Assembly: GCA_002342685.1 (NCBI GenBank)
Contig: DDQN01000055.1
Span: 70,878 to 134,877 of the forward strand
Direction: 5' to 3'
DNA: 64,000 bases
Source of the DNA: Vibrio sp. UBA2441
GTDB taxonomy: Bacteria > Pseudomonadota > Gammaproteobacteria > Enterobacterales > Vibrionaceae
Notes under the pieces: model-generated
Told to the model about the DNA's origin: nothing
The model's database searches: none
What the model saw: only the letters and a program-made list of their open reading frames with translations
In this document: positions 9,310-18,060 of the stretch, in pieces
Layout: the number at the start of each line of letters is the position of its first letter
How positions within the stretch are numbered: position 1 is the first letter of the stretch
Program-made: the position numbers and the translations under genes

Positions 9310-10005
9310 TTGTCTGAATTTGAAGTAGAAGCACTTCTATTAAGCTTAAAAGTAGCATTGACAGCAGTAGTATGGCTTATTCCTGTTGGTATTTTACTGG
9401 CATGGGTACTGGCGAAGAAAAATTTTTTCGGTAAGCAGTTATTGGACAGCATTATCCATTTACCCTTGGTACTTCCGCCTGTCGTTATAGGTTACCTGTT
9501 GCTAGTCACAATGGGTAAGCAGGGGATTATCGGCTCTTTTTTATCAAAGACATTGGGTGTGAGCTTTAGCTTTAGCTGGAAGGGGGCGGCATTAGCTTCT
9601 GCGGTGGTAGCGTTGCCCCTTATGGTTAGAGCAATACGACTAAGCCTAGAAAATGTTGATAGTAAACTGGAACAAGCGGCGCGTACCTTAGGGGCTTCAC
9701 CATTTAAAGTGTTTTATACCATAACGCTCCCATTGACGATTCCCGGTATTGTCACAGGTACTATGCTCTCTTTTGCCCGCAGCCTTGGTGAATTTGGGGC
9801 AACGATTAGTTTTGTCTCTAATATCCCAGGTGAGACACAAACATTACCCCTTGCAATGTATACCTTTATCGAAACCCCGGGAGCGGAAGCCAGTGCCGCT
9901 AGGCTATGTGTTATTTCAATTGGTGTCGCGCTAATTTCTTTGTTTGTCTCGGAGTGGTTAACGCGAAGAACCCAGAAACGTTTAGGCTACGGAAAAGTAA
10001 CATGA
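9310..10005 (+). CDS. modB: Molybdate ABC transporter permease ModB
   Basis: A 231-residue inner-membrane protein with about five to six helices and the ABC coupling-helix motif EQAARTLGASPFKVFYTITLPL (about residues 118-139), where ModC docks. It starts at TTG with AGGA about seven bases upstream. Its stop overlaps the modC start (ATGA), showing translational coupling. Confidence 0.93.
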   Translation: MSEFEVEALLLSLKVALTAVVWLIPVGILLAWVLAKKNFFGKQLLDSIIHLPLVLPPVVIGYLLLVTMGKQGIIGSFLSKTLGVSFSFSWKGAALASAVVALPLMVRAIRLSLENVDSKLEQAARTLGASPFKVFYTITLPLTIPGIVTGTMLSFARSLGEFGATISFVSNIPGETQTLPLAMYTFIETPGAEASAARLCVISIGVALISLFVSEWLTRRTQKRLGYGKVT

Positions 10006-11123
10006 TAGAAATTACACTGAGTCACAAGCTAGGTGATATAAAGCTAGATGTAGATGTTCGTATTCCTTCGTCTGGAATCACCGCGATATTTGGCCGTTCT
10101 GGTTCAGGAAAAACGTCGTTGATCAATGCTGTCTCTGGATTAATTACTCCGGATAGCGGACGTATCGTTGTTGGAGAGCGGATCATCTTTGATCAAAAAA
10201 AGGGAATTGACCAACCGATAGAAAAACGTAATGTAGGTTATGTTTTTCAGGACTCTCGATTATTTCCTCATTACAGTGTTCGGGGAAATCTGCTTTATGG
10301 AGTGAAAGGAGACCTGGATAAAGCCCAATTAAGCCATATTGTTGAGCTGCTTAATCTCGGTACGCTGCTTGAACGATACCCTTCAGACCTGTCTGGAGGA
10401 GAGAAGCAACGGGTAGCCATTGCCAGAGCGCTGCTTTCCAGCCCGGATATTCTGTTAATGGATGAACCACTGGCCTCACTGGATCTTCCACGAAAAAAAG
10501 AAGTAATGCCATTTTTAGAACAGTTGGCAAAAGAGATAAACATTCCTATTTTATATGTCACCCATAGTATCAGCGAAATTCTACGCCTTGCTGACCACAT
10601 GATATTGGTCGATGAAGGTAAGGTTATTGCGTGTGATAGTTTAGAAAAAATATGGCGTTCTGAGGTGATGAGACCTTGGCAATCCTTCTCTGAACAAAGC
10701 TCTCTGTTTGAAGCAAAAGTTATTGAACATCATGCTAACTATGCCTTGTCTAAAGTGTCGTTAAATAACCATATTGGATTGTGGGTGCAAAAAATCGATG
10801 CTGAGTTAGGCTCAGATATTCGGCTGCAAATTCGAGCCAATGATGTATCAATAAACTTGCAACGGCCTGATGCTACTTCTATTCGTAACATCATAGCTGC
10901 GACCATTATTAAAGTTGAAAATCGTGCTACCCATGCAGGGCATCAAAGCATTGCTGTGCAGTTATACTTAGCCGATGATTGCTATTTATGGGCAAACATT
11001 ACTCAGTGGGCACTTGACGAGCTAGAACTGAAGCCAGGCCAAAAGGTATTCGCCCAAATTAAAGGGGTGAGTGTTGCACAGCGAGACATGGCTTTAAAGC
11101 CACTGGCACATCACTACGATTAG
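10002..11123 (+). CDS. modC: Molybdate ABC transporter ATPase ModC
   Basis: A 373-residue ATPase with Walker A GRSGSGKT (about residues 31-38), Q-loop, signature LSGGEKQR, Walker B ILLMDEP and H-loop THS. A C-terminal TOBE/MOP domain (about 285-365) binds molybdate and gives feedback control. It drives uptake through ModB. I start it at ATG 10002, which overlaps the modB stop. A longer in-frame extension upstream lies inside modB and is not real. Confidence 0.94.
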   Translation: MIEITLSHKLGDIKLDVDVRIPSSGITAIFGRSGSGKTSLINAVSGLITPDSGRIVVGERIIFDQKKGIDQPIEKRNVGYVFQDSRLFPHYSVRGNLLYGVKGDLDKAQLSHIVELLNLGTLLERYPSDLSGGEKQRVAIARALLSSPDILLMDEPLASLDLPRKKEVMPFLEQLAKEINIPILYVTHSISEILRLADHMILVDEGKVIACDSLEKIWRSEVMRPWQSFSEQSSLFEAKVIEHHANYALSKVSLNNHIGLWVQKIDAELGSDIRLQIRANDVSINLQRPDATSIRNIIAATIIKVENRATHAGHQSIAVQLYLADDCYLWANITQWALDELELKPGQKVFAQIKGVSVAQRDMALKPLAHHYD

Positions 11124-11211
11124 TTTGATTCAAAAAACGTCAAATCAATACATGTAAACGTGTTTAATGTTTGCTGTTGCTCCTGTGTATTAACGTAGTT
11201 TGCGCATATCG

Positions 11212-11646
11212 CTATTTGTTAAGTGCAGCCATTAACCAACCATCGAACTGGTTCTTAGGTAGAGCGCCATTGATCATGTCTATTCGCTGACCATTTCTAA
11301 ATACCATAATGGTTGGAATACTTCTTATTTGATGCTGAGCGGCCAGTTGCGGGTTTGCTTCAGTATCAATTTTTATGAATCGGACGGTTCCTTTCTTCTC
11401 TTCAGCGACTTGTTTAAATACCGGAGCAAAACCAACGCACGGATTACACCAAGGGGCCCAAAAGTCGATGACCACGGGTAACTTGCCGGATAATAATGCA
11501 GCTAAATTCTCTGATGTCCCTTCGATGGGAGCACCGTCAAAAAGCGGTGATTTGCATTTTCCACATGTTGCAGGGTCAGAAACTCTGGCATTGGGCACTT
11601 TGTTCATACTGTTACATGATGGACAGCGGGTATTGAAATTGGTCAT
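11212..11646 (-). CDS. trxC: Thioredoxin 2 (TrxC) with variant WCNPC active site
   Basis: A 144-residue zinc-containing thioredoxin. The N-terminal zinc module has C8, C11, C28 and C31 (CPSC ... CGKC), and the thioredoxin fold follows from about residue 45. The redox motif is WCNPC (C67, C70) instead of the usual WCGPC; the change of the central Gly to Asn may alter redox potential. AAAGGA lies seven bases before the ATG at 11646. It reduces cytoplasmic disulfides, particularly under oxidative stress in species studied. Confidence 0.92.
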   Translation of the reverse strand: MTNFNTRCPSCNSMNKVPNARVSDPATCGKCKSPLFDGAPIEGTSENLAALLSGKLPVVIDFWAPWCNPCVGFAPVFKQVAEEKKGTVRFIKIDTEANPQLAAQHQIRSIPTIMVFRNGQRIDMINGALPKNQFDGWLMAALNK

Positions 11647-11849
11647 TTGTTTATCCTTTAAAGGCTTTATTCGCATAATGGCAATTTTAGCATTAGCTTT
11701 CAAGCTCCTATAAACCTGACTGACCAGAATCAAGGTATTTCGATGGGGTGAAAATGGTGCTGATGCAATCTGGACTTACCAGCTAGCATTTATATGCGTA
11801 TAATGTGTTAAATATAAAAAAATAAATATGTAAAAAGTTGAGGAAATTC

Positions 11850-12935
11850 ATGTCTAAAAACTATGCCGAAATTACCGGTTGGGGTAAGTGTCTTCCACCA
11901 GCGATATTGTCAAATGACGATTTAAGTACTTTTATGGAAACGTCAGACGAGTGGATCAGGACAAGAACAGGCATTGAAAACCGCCGGATCAGTCATGTAG
12001 AAACCTCGGATCTAGCAACCGTAGCTGCACAACATGCGTTGGCATGTGCTGGAATAGAAGCAAAAGATCTCGATATTATTATTGTTGCAACTTGCTCGGC
12101 TGATTCCGTGATCCCAAATATCGCATCCAAAGTGCAACAGAATTTAGGCGTAGCTGGTTCTGCAGCGTTTGATTTAAATGCCGCATGTACTGGCTTTGTG
12201 TATGGATTGGAGATGGCAACTCGCCTTATTCAGGCTGGCAATTACAAACATGCCTTGGTTATTGGCGCTGAACATCTATCCTTCTTTATCGATTGGTCTA
12301 AACGCGATACCGCTGTTTTATTTGGTGATGGGGCAGGAGCGGCAGTATTAAGCCGTACAGAACAAAAAGTTGGCCTTCAAGAAGCTTCGCTGGGTTGTGA
12401 CTCTAAAGGTCGTGATATTTTGTCAGTACCCAAATTTGGTACTTGCATGGATCGCTTTGCCGCGGACAACGGTCATTTTGATTTTAACTTTGAAGGCCGT
12501 GAGATTTTCAAACGAGCGGTTAAAGGCATGGGCACAGCGGCTAAAACAGTACTTGGCCGAGCTCAGATGGATACCCAGGATATTGATATTCTCATTCCTC
12601 ACCAAGCGAATATCCGTATTATCCAGACGTTAGCGGAACTTGCCGGTCTAAAACAGGAACAAGTGTTCGTTAATATTCAAAATTACGGAAACACGTCAGC
12701 AGCGACTGTGCCAATTGCTATCTGTGAAGCTCTGGAACAAGGCAGGGTCAAACCGGGTGACAATATTTTGCTTGCTGGTTTCGGTGCGGGTTTGACATGG
12801 GGAGCCGGTGTCCTTAAGTGGGGTGAAAGAGTGACTCCAGTTAACCTAAGTGACGCGGCATTGCCAGAATGTGACAAAACCGCATTAGAACTCATCGAAA
12901 AACATCGAACGCATTGCTTTAATAAACCAGAATAG
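11850..12935 (+). CDS. 3-oxoacyl-ACP synthase III family protein (FabH-like)
   Basis: A 361-residue thiolase-fold condensing enzyme. The catalytic triad is visible: C113 in AACTGF, the His of PHQANIR and the Asn of NYGNTSAA. It is about 40 residues longer than housekeeping FabH, with extra residues at the C-terminus. A FabH-like gene next to trxC is a familiar arrangement on Vibrio chromosome II. It condenses an acyl-CoA with malonyl-ACP; substrate preference cannot be read here. ATG 11850 has AGGAA five bases upstream. Confidence 0.9.
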   Translation: MSKNYAEITGWGKCLPPAILSNDDLSTFMETSDEWIRTRTGIENRRISHVETSDLATVAAQHALACAGIEAKDLDIIIVATCSADSVIPNIASKVQQNLGVAGSAAFDLNAACTGFVYGLEMATRLIQAGNYKHALVIGAEHLSFFIDWSKRDTAVLFGDGAGAAVLSRTEQKVGLQEASLGCDSKGRDILSVPKFGTCMDRFAADNGHFDFNFEGREIFKRAVKGMGTAAKTVLGRAQMDTQDIDILIPHQANIRIIQTLAELAGLKQEQVFVNIQNYGNTSAATVPIAICEALEQGRVKPGDNILLAGFGAGLTWGAGVLKWGERVTPVNLSDAALPECDKTALELIEKHRTHCFNKPE

Positions 12936-12987
12936 TTTAGATGTAAGTCATTGAGCTTATATGAACACGGTAGGTTTTCCTTATTCA

Positions 12988-13022
12988 CCGGATGCATGGT
13001 TCGCTCATGCTCCGGTTTTTTT
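12988..13022 (+). terminator. Rho-independent terminator after fabH-like gene
   Basis: CCGGA and GCATG pair with CATGC and TCCGG around a short loop (12988-13015), with one bulged T, followed by seven T. It lies between convergent genes. Confidence 0.8.
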
Positions 13023-13052
13023 ATAAGTGTAATAGGTAAGCTTTGCGGGCTA

Positions 13053-13724
13053 TTACTGATATGCTGCTTTAAAACTCTGAATTAATCGCTCTATCCAGTA
13101 ATTGATGGCATCTTTACTGTCATCAAGTGAATCTATCATTGTAGAAAAATCTTTTTCACCAGCTTGAGAGTCAATAGCCGCTGCTATTGGCTTGTTGGTT
13201 ATAGCATCTGAGATGAGCAGTTCAGCTGTCGCCTTTCCTACGTTACTGTGTTCGCCAGTCGTTATTTTTGAAATAGCAGATATGCCTAGTCCAATAGGAA
13301 GCACAGTACTGGTGAATGCGAGTATTGGATTTGGGGTTTCTACATTGCTAAGTGCAAAACTAATCCTTAATGTGGTCTCAGTTGGTACGGATACAATTTT
13401 CTTATACTTGCTGATACGCATGGTCAGCTGTTGTTTGGTGTACTGTGTAAGTTCATTGATCTGATTATCAGTGAGGTCGTTTGAGTGGTCGTCAATCACA
13501 ACATAAACACTATCGAGTATGACGCTGTCATAGTTGGCTATAGTTTGTCTAAAGTCGGCAATGGAGCGTATTTCGGGAGATGCCCAGACTAAATCAACCC
13601 CATTTTCCGGTCCCGGTCTGAAATCACTGTAACTAATAAATTGAGTTTGTGTGTCATGTCTTTGATTGGCGCAACCCAAGAGAAGGATAGATATTGATAA
13701 AGAAAATAAAGTTTTAAATTTCAT
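13053..13724 (-). CDS. DUF3313-family lipoprotein
   Basis: A 223-residue protein with a lipoprotein signal (lipobox LLLGC, mature Cys near residue 18). The body fits DUF3313, a family of Gram-negative lipoproteins without assigned function. A glycine-rich hydrophobic patch (about residues 135-155) could contact membrane. I start it at ATG 13724 because the signal sequence begins there. An extension to 13793 would put 23 unrelated residues ahead of it. It is convergent with the fabH-like gene and divergent from the acetyltransferase. Confidence 0.78.
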   Translation of the reverse strand: MKFKTLFSLSISILLLGCANQRHDTQTQFISYSDFRPGPENGVDLVWASPEIRSIADFRQTIANYDSVILDSVYVVIDDHSNDLTDNQINELTQYTKQQLTMRISKYKKIVSVPTETTLRISFALSNVETPNPILAFTSTVLPIGLGISAISKITTGEHSNVGKATAELLISDAITNKPIAAAIDSQAGEKDFSTMIDSLDDSKDAINYWIERLIQSFKAAYQ

Positions 13725-13873
13725 TATGTTACTTTCACCCGAATGTTGTGTTTTGAGCTTACCTAGTTTTATTGTAACAAGCAAATTTGACATTTTAACC
13801 TCAAGCCGTACTGTAAATAGAATTTAGTCGTTAACTCAAATGGGCAAATAGACCCAATTTAACTGGTCAAGAT

Positions 13874-14305
13874 ATGATAATTACGAAATACGTTACTTTT
13901 GATGAAGAAAATATAAAACATATCCAATTTGTAAGAAATACAGTCTTTACAGGGGAACAGAATGTGGACTCTGACATTGATTTTGATGGTAAAGACTCTA
14001 ACGCCATACATGTCATTATCTTTAACAACGAAGAGCCCATTGCAACAGGTCGAATGTTAAAAGATGGCCATATAGGACGTGTAGCTGTTATTAGTGCGCA
14101 TAGGGGGCTAGGCATAGGCACTAAAATTATCAAAGCGTTTGAACACTACGCCAAAGAAGAAAATTATCCAAGGTTGTATTTAGGTTCTCAGCTGCACGCC
14201 AAGTCATTTTATTCGAAGTTAGGTTTTACTGTTTTTGGTCAGCAATATACAGAAGCTGATATAGAACATATTTCGATGGAGAAAAATTTGCATGTACAGA
14301 ATTAA
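13874..14305 (+). CDS. GNAT-family N-acetyltransferase
   Basis: A 143-residue GCN5-related acetyltransferase of the ElaA/YjcF type. The acetyl-CoA loop reads HRGLGIGTKIIKAF (about residues 76-89), preceded by the strand HIGRVAVI, and the late YSKLGFTVFG motif is typical. It transfers an acetyl group from acetyl-CoA to an unknown amine. It is a single gene with its own upstream gap of about 150 bp. Confidence 0.88.
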   Translation: MIITKYVTFDEENIKHIQFVRNTVFTGEQNVDSDIDFDGKDSNAIHVIIFNNEEPIATGRMLKDGHIGRVAVISAHRGLGIGTKIIKAFEHYAKEENYPRLYLGSQLHAKSFYSKLGFTVFGQQYTEADIEHISMEKNLHVQN

Positions 14306-14356
14306 GCAAATTAAAGGTTAGGTAGAGTCAAGTATCAATGAGATGACAGTTAATAG

Positions 14357-14443
14357 GAGTTGCGTGCTTTAGCCAGCTGTACTCACCCGTTAGCGGTACA
14401 ATCTGAACAGTTACAGCAGATGCTGCAACAGTTCAAGGTTTAG
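14357..14443 (+). pseudogene. Possible C-terminal remnant of a chemoreceptor gene
   Basis: A 28-codon open stretch ends ...SEQLQQMLQQFKV followed by a stop codon. This resembles the last residues of many methyl-accepting chemotaxis proteins (xxLxxLVxxFKV). No start codon, membrane segments or signalling tip precede it, and a stop lies just upstream. It directly precedes a strong terminator. It may be the tail of a deleted receptor gene, but the similarity is short and could be chance. Confidence 0.35.
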
Positions 14444-14463
14444 CTGTACAATATTTATATGGC

Positions 14464-14493
14464 AAAATAGGGAAGCTCATGCTTCCCTATTTT
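14464..14493. terminator. Bidirectional terminator
   Basis: A perfect 13-bp stem: AAAATAGGGAAGC (14464-14476), loop TCAT, GCTTCCCTATTTT (14481-14493). A/T runs on both sides let it work for the plus strand and for the minus-strand reductase gene ending at 14513. Confidence 0.9.
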
Positions 14494-14512
14494 AATTAAT
14501 AAGTTCAACCGT

Positions 14513-16216
14513 TTAAGCTTTAGCAAGGATATAGGTACGGTAACCGCCAATAAGGTTTCGTGCCTTAAACCCATTGTTGACCAGTTGGCGATAGGCGACG
14601 TGGCCGCGTAATCCAACCGCGCAGTAGATGATAATCTCTTTGTCCTTTGGCAATTCATCCATTCGGTGACGAAGTGTGTCTACCGGGATATTCACTGCAC
14701 CTTCGATAAACCCTGTCGCCTGCAGCTCTCCGGGTGTACGAACATCCAATAAGAACTGATGGTCTGTCAGGTTATCTATTTCATCATAGTGAATCGCTTT
14801 TGCATCACCAACTCGAATGTTTTGAGCAACGAATGCGGCTTGGTTGATAACATCTTTAGCGCTGCCAAAGGGTGGGGCGTAAGTAAGTTCAAGGTGACGA
14901 AGTTGGTCGACGGTCATACCCGCTCGCTGGGCGACAGCCATAATATCGATACGTTTATCTACGCCATCTTTACCTGCGGCCTGCGCACCTAAAATTTTTC
15001 CGGTGTACGGGCAGTAAAGTAATTTAAATGAAACCAACTCTGCACCTGGATAATAACTTGCGTGGCTTGCGGTATGCACATAAACCTTCTCGTAAGCAGT
15101 GCCTTCTTGTTTTAATGTACGTTCGTTTTTGCCTGTAGAGGCAATGGCAAGGTCGAAGATTTTGCAAATTGCAGTACCTTGAGTGCCTTGATAGGTGTCT
15201 TCTTTTCCTAACATGTTATCGGCCGCCATACGACCCTGACGATTTGCCGGACCTGCTAGCGGAACTAAAGTGGGTTTGCCTGTAATAAAATCAGCTTCTT
15301 CGATGGCATCGCCTACGGCATAAATGCAAGGATCACTGGTTTGAAGGCTTTCATTGGTATAAATTCCCCCCAATGCGCCGATTTGCAAGCCAGCTTCTGC
15401 GGCAAGCTTAGTTTCTGGCCGAACGCCTATCGCCATAATTAGGATTTCAGTATCGATCGAATCCCCATTATTTAACTGTAGCGATAAATGGCCTTCGATA
15501 TGCTGATGCGTTTCCGTTTCCCCGCTTTCCAGGTTGGCAACATGATCACTGGGAATATACTCTACGGATTCTAATGCGACGCCCAAACGAAGATCGACGC
15601 CTTTATCTTTGATTTCTGCATGAGCAAAACCGGCCATTTCACGGTCGACAGGTGTCATTACTTGATCGGCCATTTCAACCAGCGTAGTTTTGATGCCTAG
15701 TTGGTGGAATGCTTCCATCATTTCTAAACCAATGAAGCCACCGCCAACCACTGTTGCGTGCTCTGGACGGTTCATCTCTAACGTTTTAATGATCTTATCC
15801 ATGTCAGGAATGTTGCGTAGAGTGTGGGTGAGTGGGTTATCGATTCCGGGGATGGAAGGGATCACCGGAGCAGCGCCCGGACTTAACAGCAAGAAATCGT
15901 AATTCTCGGTGTATTCAGAACCATCTAATTGATTTTTGATGGTGACTTGCTTTTGTTCTCGGTCAATTTGGCTCACTTCACTCATGACTCGAACATCGAC
16001 ATTAAACCGGCGTAAAAAACTTTCTGGCGTTTGCAGTAGCAAATTGCTGCGTTCCTTTATGTCACCGCCAATATGATAGGGTAGACCGCAGTTGGCAAAA
16101 GAGACAAATGGACCTCTTTCAAACATAATAATTTCAGCATCTTCACTTAAACGTCTGGCACGTGCCGCTGCAGAGGCGCCACCTGCGACGCCTCCGACGA
16201 TAACAATTTTGGTCAT
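14513..16216 (-). CDS. CoA-disulfide/persulfide reductase with C-terminal rhodanese domain
   Basis: A 567-residue flavoprotein. The N-terminal FAD site is IVIVGGVAGGASAAARARR, and the single redox cysteine C43 lies in SFANCGLPYH, as in CoA-disulfide reductases. A dimerisation domain (about 330-450) and a rhodanese domain (about 465-567) with the persulfide loop CAVGLR follow. This fusion is known as CoADR-RHD; a Shewanella homologue acts as an NADH-dependent persulfide reductase. It would reduce CoA or glutathione persulfides and polysulfide. GGAG lies six bases before the ATG. The neighbouring genes also concern sulfane sulfur. Confidence 0.92.
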   Translation of the reverse strand: MTKIVIVGGVAGGASAAARARRLSEDAEIIMFERGPFVSFANCGLPYHIGGDIKERSNLLLQTPESFLRRFNVDVRVMSEVSQIDREQKQVTIKNQLDGSEYTENYDFLLLSPGAAPVIPSIPGIDNPLTHTLRNIPDMDKIIKTLEMNRPEHATVVGGGFIGLEMMEAFHQLGIKTTLVEMADQVMTPVDREMAGFAHAEIKDKGVDLRLGVALESVEYIPSDHVANLESGETETHQHIEGHLSLQLNNGDSIDTEILIMAIGVRPETKLAAEAGLQIGALGGIYTNESLQTSDPCIYAVGDAIEEADFITGKPTLVPLAGPANRQGRMAADNMLGKEDTYQGTQGTAICKIFDLAIASTGKNERTLKQEGTAYEKVYVHTASHASYYPGAELVSFKLLYCPYTGKILGAQAAGKDGVDKRIDIMAVAQRAGMTVDQLRHLELTYAPPFGSAKDVINQAAFVAQNIRVGDAKAIHYDEIDNLTDHQFLLDVRTPGELQATGFIEGAVNIPVDTLRHRMDELPKDKEIIIYCAVGLRGHVAYRQLVNNGFKARNLIGGYRTYILAKA

Positions 16217-16386
16217 AATGAGCTCCGAATAAAACCAAATAATACAAAATCGAAAAATCTAAAAAAACAGATAATCAACCGCCTAGTTTTGTCATTAGGG
16301 TTGCTTATCATGCTTTTTTAGATTCTGCGATGGATTAGCCGCAGACTACTCATCGGCTGTTTACTCTCTAACTGTGACTGTCAGGC

Positions 16387-16575
16387 TTATGACTTTAGCC
16401 CCATTTTCTTCAAGAAGAAGACCGCAGGACATATGCCCGTAAATGCGCTTTGAATCAGATTAAGTCCAACAAATACGGTCAGCCAAACAAAGTTAGCATG
16501 TACTGTTGCCGTTAGGATTACCGAGAGAAGAATCATGCTTCCTGCCAAAACTCTTACACCGTTTTCAATTTTCAT
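16387..16575 (-). CDS. DUF2892 (YgaP-like membrane domain) protein
   Basis: A 62-residue inner-membrane protein with two hydrophobic helices and the DUF2892 signature (ENGVRVLAGSMIL ... FTGICPAVFFLKK). In YgaP of E. coli this domain is fused to rhodanese; here it is free-standing and lies 170 bp upstream of a gene that carries the rhodanese domain. AGGAGAG six bases before the ATG supports the start. It is probably co-transcribed with the reductase, although a small hairpin (16324-16345, TCTGCG/CGCAGA) lies between them. Confidence 0.85.
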   Translation of the reverse strand: MKIENGVRVLAGSMILLSVILTATVHANFVWLTVFVGLNLIQSAFTGICPAVFFLKKMGLKS

Positions 16576-16619
16576 AATGCTCTCCTTTTTAGATGACGCT
16601 TTAAATATATCCTCCTAAA

Positions 16620-16703
16620 TTAGCATTGTCTAATTTTAATTGATATTAATTTCTCAAATACTAATTAAGAGTTGACTAATTAAGATATATTAGTATTATC
16701 TAA
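16620..16703. promoter_or_regulatory. Candidate operators for BigR-like ArsR regulator
   Basis: Two near-identical palindromic boxes, TTAGCATTGTCTAA (16620-16633) and TTAGTATTATCTAA (16690-16703), sit one in front of each divergent gene. Between them is an 11-bp direct repeat ACTAATTAAGA (16660-16670 and 16675-16685). The A/T-rich TTAG-N6-CTAA form is like operators bound by BigR/SqrR-type ArsR repressors, so autoregulation and control of both directions is inferred. Confidence 0.6.
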
Positions 16704-16715
16704 ATAAGGAAATTA

Positions 16716-17024
16716 ATGAATGAGGTGGCTATGGACATTGAAAAAATGCACAGTAGTGCAAATGATGTATCTGAATTACTGAAAACCATGGCTCATCCAG
16801 AAAGGTTGATGGTCCTTTGCCAACTTATGCAAGAAGAAGTTGGGGCAGGGCGTTTACAAGAAAACTCTTCACTCAGTCAGTCTGCTTTTTCACAGCACTT
16901 AACCGTATTGCGAAAGCATGGTTTAGTGAAAATAAGAAAAGAATCACAACAAGTTTTTTACTCTTTGGCAGATGATCGCGCAGCTGCCCTTATAAAGTCT
17001 TTACATCAAATTTATTGTATTTAA
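16716..17024 (+). CDS. BigR/SqrR/YgaV-type ArsR-family sulfane-sulfur regulator
   Basis: A 102-residue winged-helix regulator (recognition helix around SQSAFSQHLTVLRKHGL). It has exactly two cysteines, C35 in the second helix and C101 at the C-terminus. Their spacing of 66 residues equals that of the redox pair in BigR and SqrR, which form a tetrasulfide bridge with persulfides and release DNA. It is divergent from the DUF2892/persulfide reductase genes and leads into two YeeE-type transporters. AAGGA precedes the ATG. Confidence 0.88.
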   Translation: MNEVAMDIEKMHSSANDVSELLKTMAHPERLMVLCQLMQEEVGAGRLQENSSLSQSAFSQHLTVLRKHGLVKIRKESQQVFYSLADDRAAALIKSLHQIYCI

Positions 17025-17036
17025 CCAGAGGTAGTA

Positions 17037-17456
17037 ATGAGTTATACCGTTCCTTGGGATTCGTTGTTTGGTGGTGTGCTATTAGGGATATCGGCCACCT
17101 TGTTGTTGCTCATGAATGGGAAAATCGCTGGGATAAGCGGCATTCTTACTGGGCTATTAACGCCCAAATCAAAAGATTATTCATGGAGAGTACTATTTTT
17201 CATTGGAATGATAGCTGGGGGATGGGGAGCCGTTTCTCTTTTAGAACTTCAGACTCCAACAATGTTGACGTCAAATACAACGATATTAGCCATTGCCGGA
17301 CTACTTGTAGGGATAGGAACTAGATTAGGTAATGGTTGTACTAGTGGCCATGGGATTTGCGGGATAGGTAGGTTATCTACCCGGTCGATAGTTGCGACTA
17401 TAGTGTTTATGACGGTTGCAGCGCTCACTGTTTTCGTAAGACTTCATCTACTGTAA
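17037..17456 (+). CDS. YeeE/YedE-family sulfur transporter subunit (PmpA-like)
   Basis: A 139-residue membrane protein with about four helices and the YeeE/YedE motif GNGCTSGHGICGIGRLS (about residues 97-113) with conserved cysteines. Family members such as YeeE import thiosulfate or other sulfur species. It is a half-size form encoded beside a second half (next gene, 12 bp later), so the two probably build one transporter. It follows the ArsR gene by 12 bp. Confidence 0.88.
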   Translation: MSYTVPWDSLFGGVLLGISATLLLLMNGKIAGISGILTGLLTPKSKDYSWRVLFFIGMIAGGWGAVSLLELQTPTMLTSNTTILAIAGLLVGIGTRLGNGCTSGHGICGIGRLSTRSIVATIVFMTVAALTVFVRLHLL

Positions 17457-17468
17457 TTCGGGGTAACT

Positions 17469-17924
17469 ATGTATCGCTTTATTTCATTAATCGCTGGTGT
17501 TCTGTTTGGAATAGGTATGTCAGTTTCTGGCATGATTGACCCTGCCAATGTTATTGCTTTTCTCGACGTTTCCGGTAATTGGGCTCCTGATTTAGGTTTT
17601 GTTATGGCTGGTGCACTTTTAGTGTATATGCCGATGTATTTATTAGTGATCAAGCCTCGTAAACAACCTTTGCTTGCTGATGAGTTTTGCCTAGCAAAGA
17701 GCAGTAAAGTAGACACACGACTGATTTCAGGCTCTGTATTGTTTGGCCTTGGTTGGGGGCTCACAGGTATATGCCCGGGACCAGCAGTGTCTTCGCTGCT
17801 GCTAGGAAATGCAGAGATTGTAATATTTTTTGCCTTTATGATGGTAGGTTTAGCCGGAACTAATTTATTGATATGCATCAATAAAAACAATATTGCAAAT
17901 GCGAAAACCGCATCAAGTAACTAA
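17469..17924 (+). CDS. YeeE/YedE-family sulfur transporter subunit (PmpB-like)
   Basis: A 151-residue membrane protein, second half of the YeeE/YedE pair. It opens with LIAGVLFGIGMSVSGMIDPA and has a late GLTGICPGPA motif with a conserved cysteine, matching the PmpB half found next to PmpA. The short C-terminal tail is hydrophilic. Co-transcription with the ArsR gene and the first half is likely. Import or export of sulfane-sulfur compounds is inferred from family and context. Confidence 0.87.
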   Translation: MYRFISLIAGVLFGIGMSVSGMIDPANVIAFLDVSGNWAPDLGFVMAGALLVYMPMYLLVIKPRKQPLLADEFCLAKSSKVDTRLISGSVLFGLGWGLTGICPGPAVSSLLLGNAEIVIFFAFMMVGLAGTNLLICINKNNIANAKTASSN

Positions 17925-18060
17925 CCTTAGATAGTAAAAATCTACAAAATAAAATTGAACGCAATTCTTGGCTTGTTAATGAGTCAGGAGGGGGTTTGAG
18001 TACCAATAACAATCTAAATAGAGATATTGGGCACCATTGAATGTAAGTAGGAGGGAGAGG

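Noticed and set aside
17444..17890. Long open frame on the minus strand opposite the second YeeE-type gene
   Set aside because: It is antisense to a clearly conserved membrane protein, lacks a ribosome site and shows no family motif. Similar shadows opposite the RND adaptor gene (21440-21865), gatZ (23026-23397) and the second chemoreceptor (34676-35071) were dropped for the same reasons.
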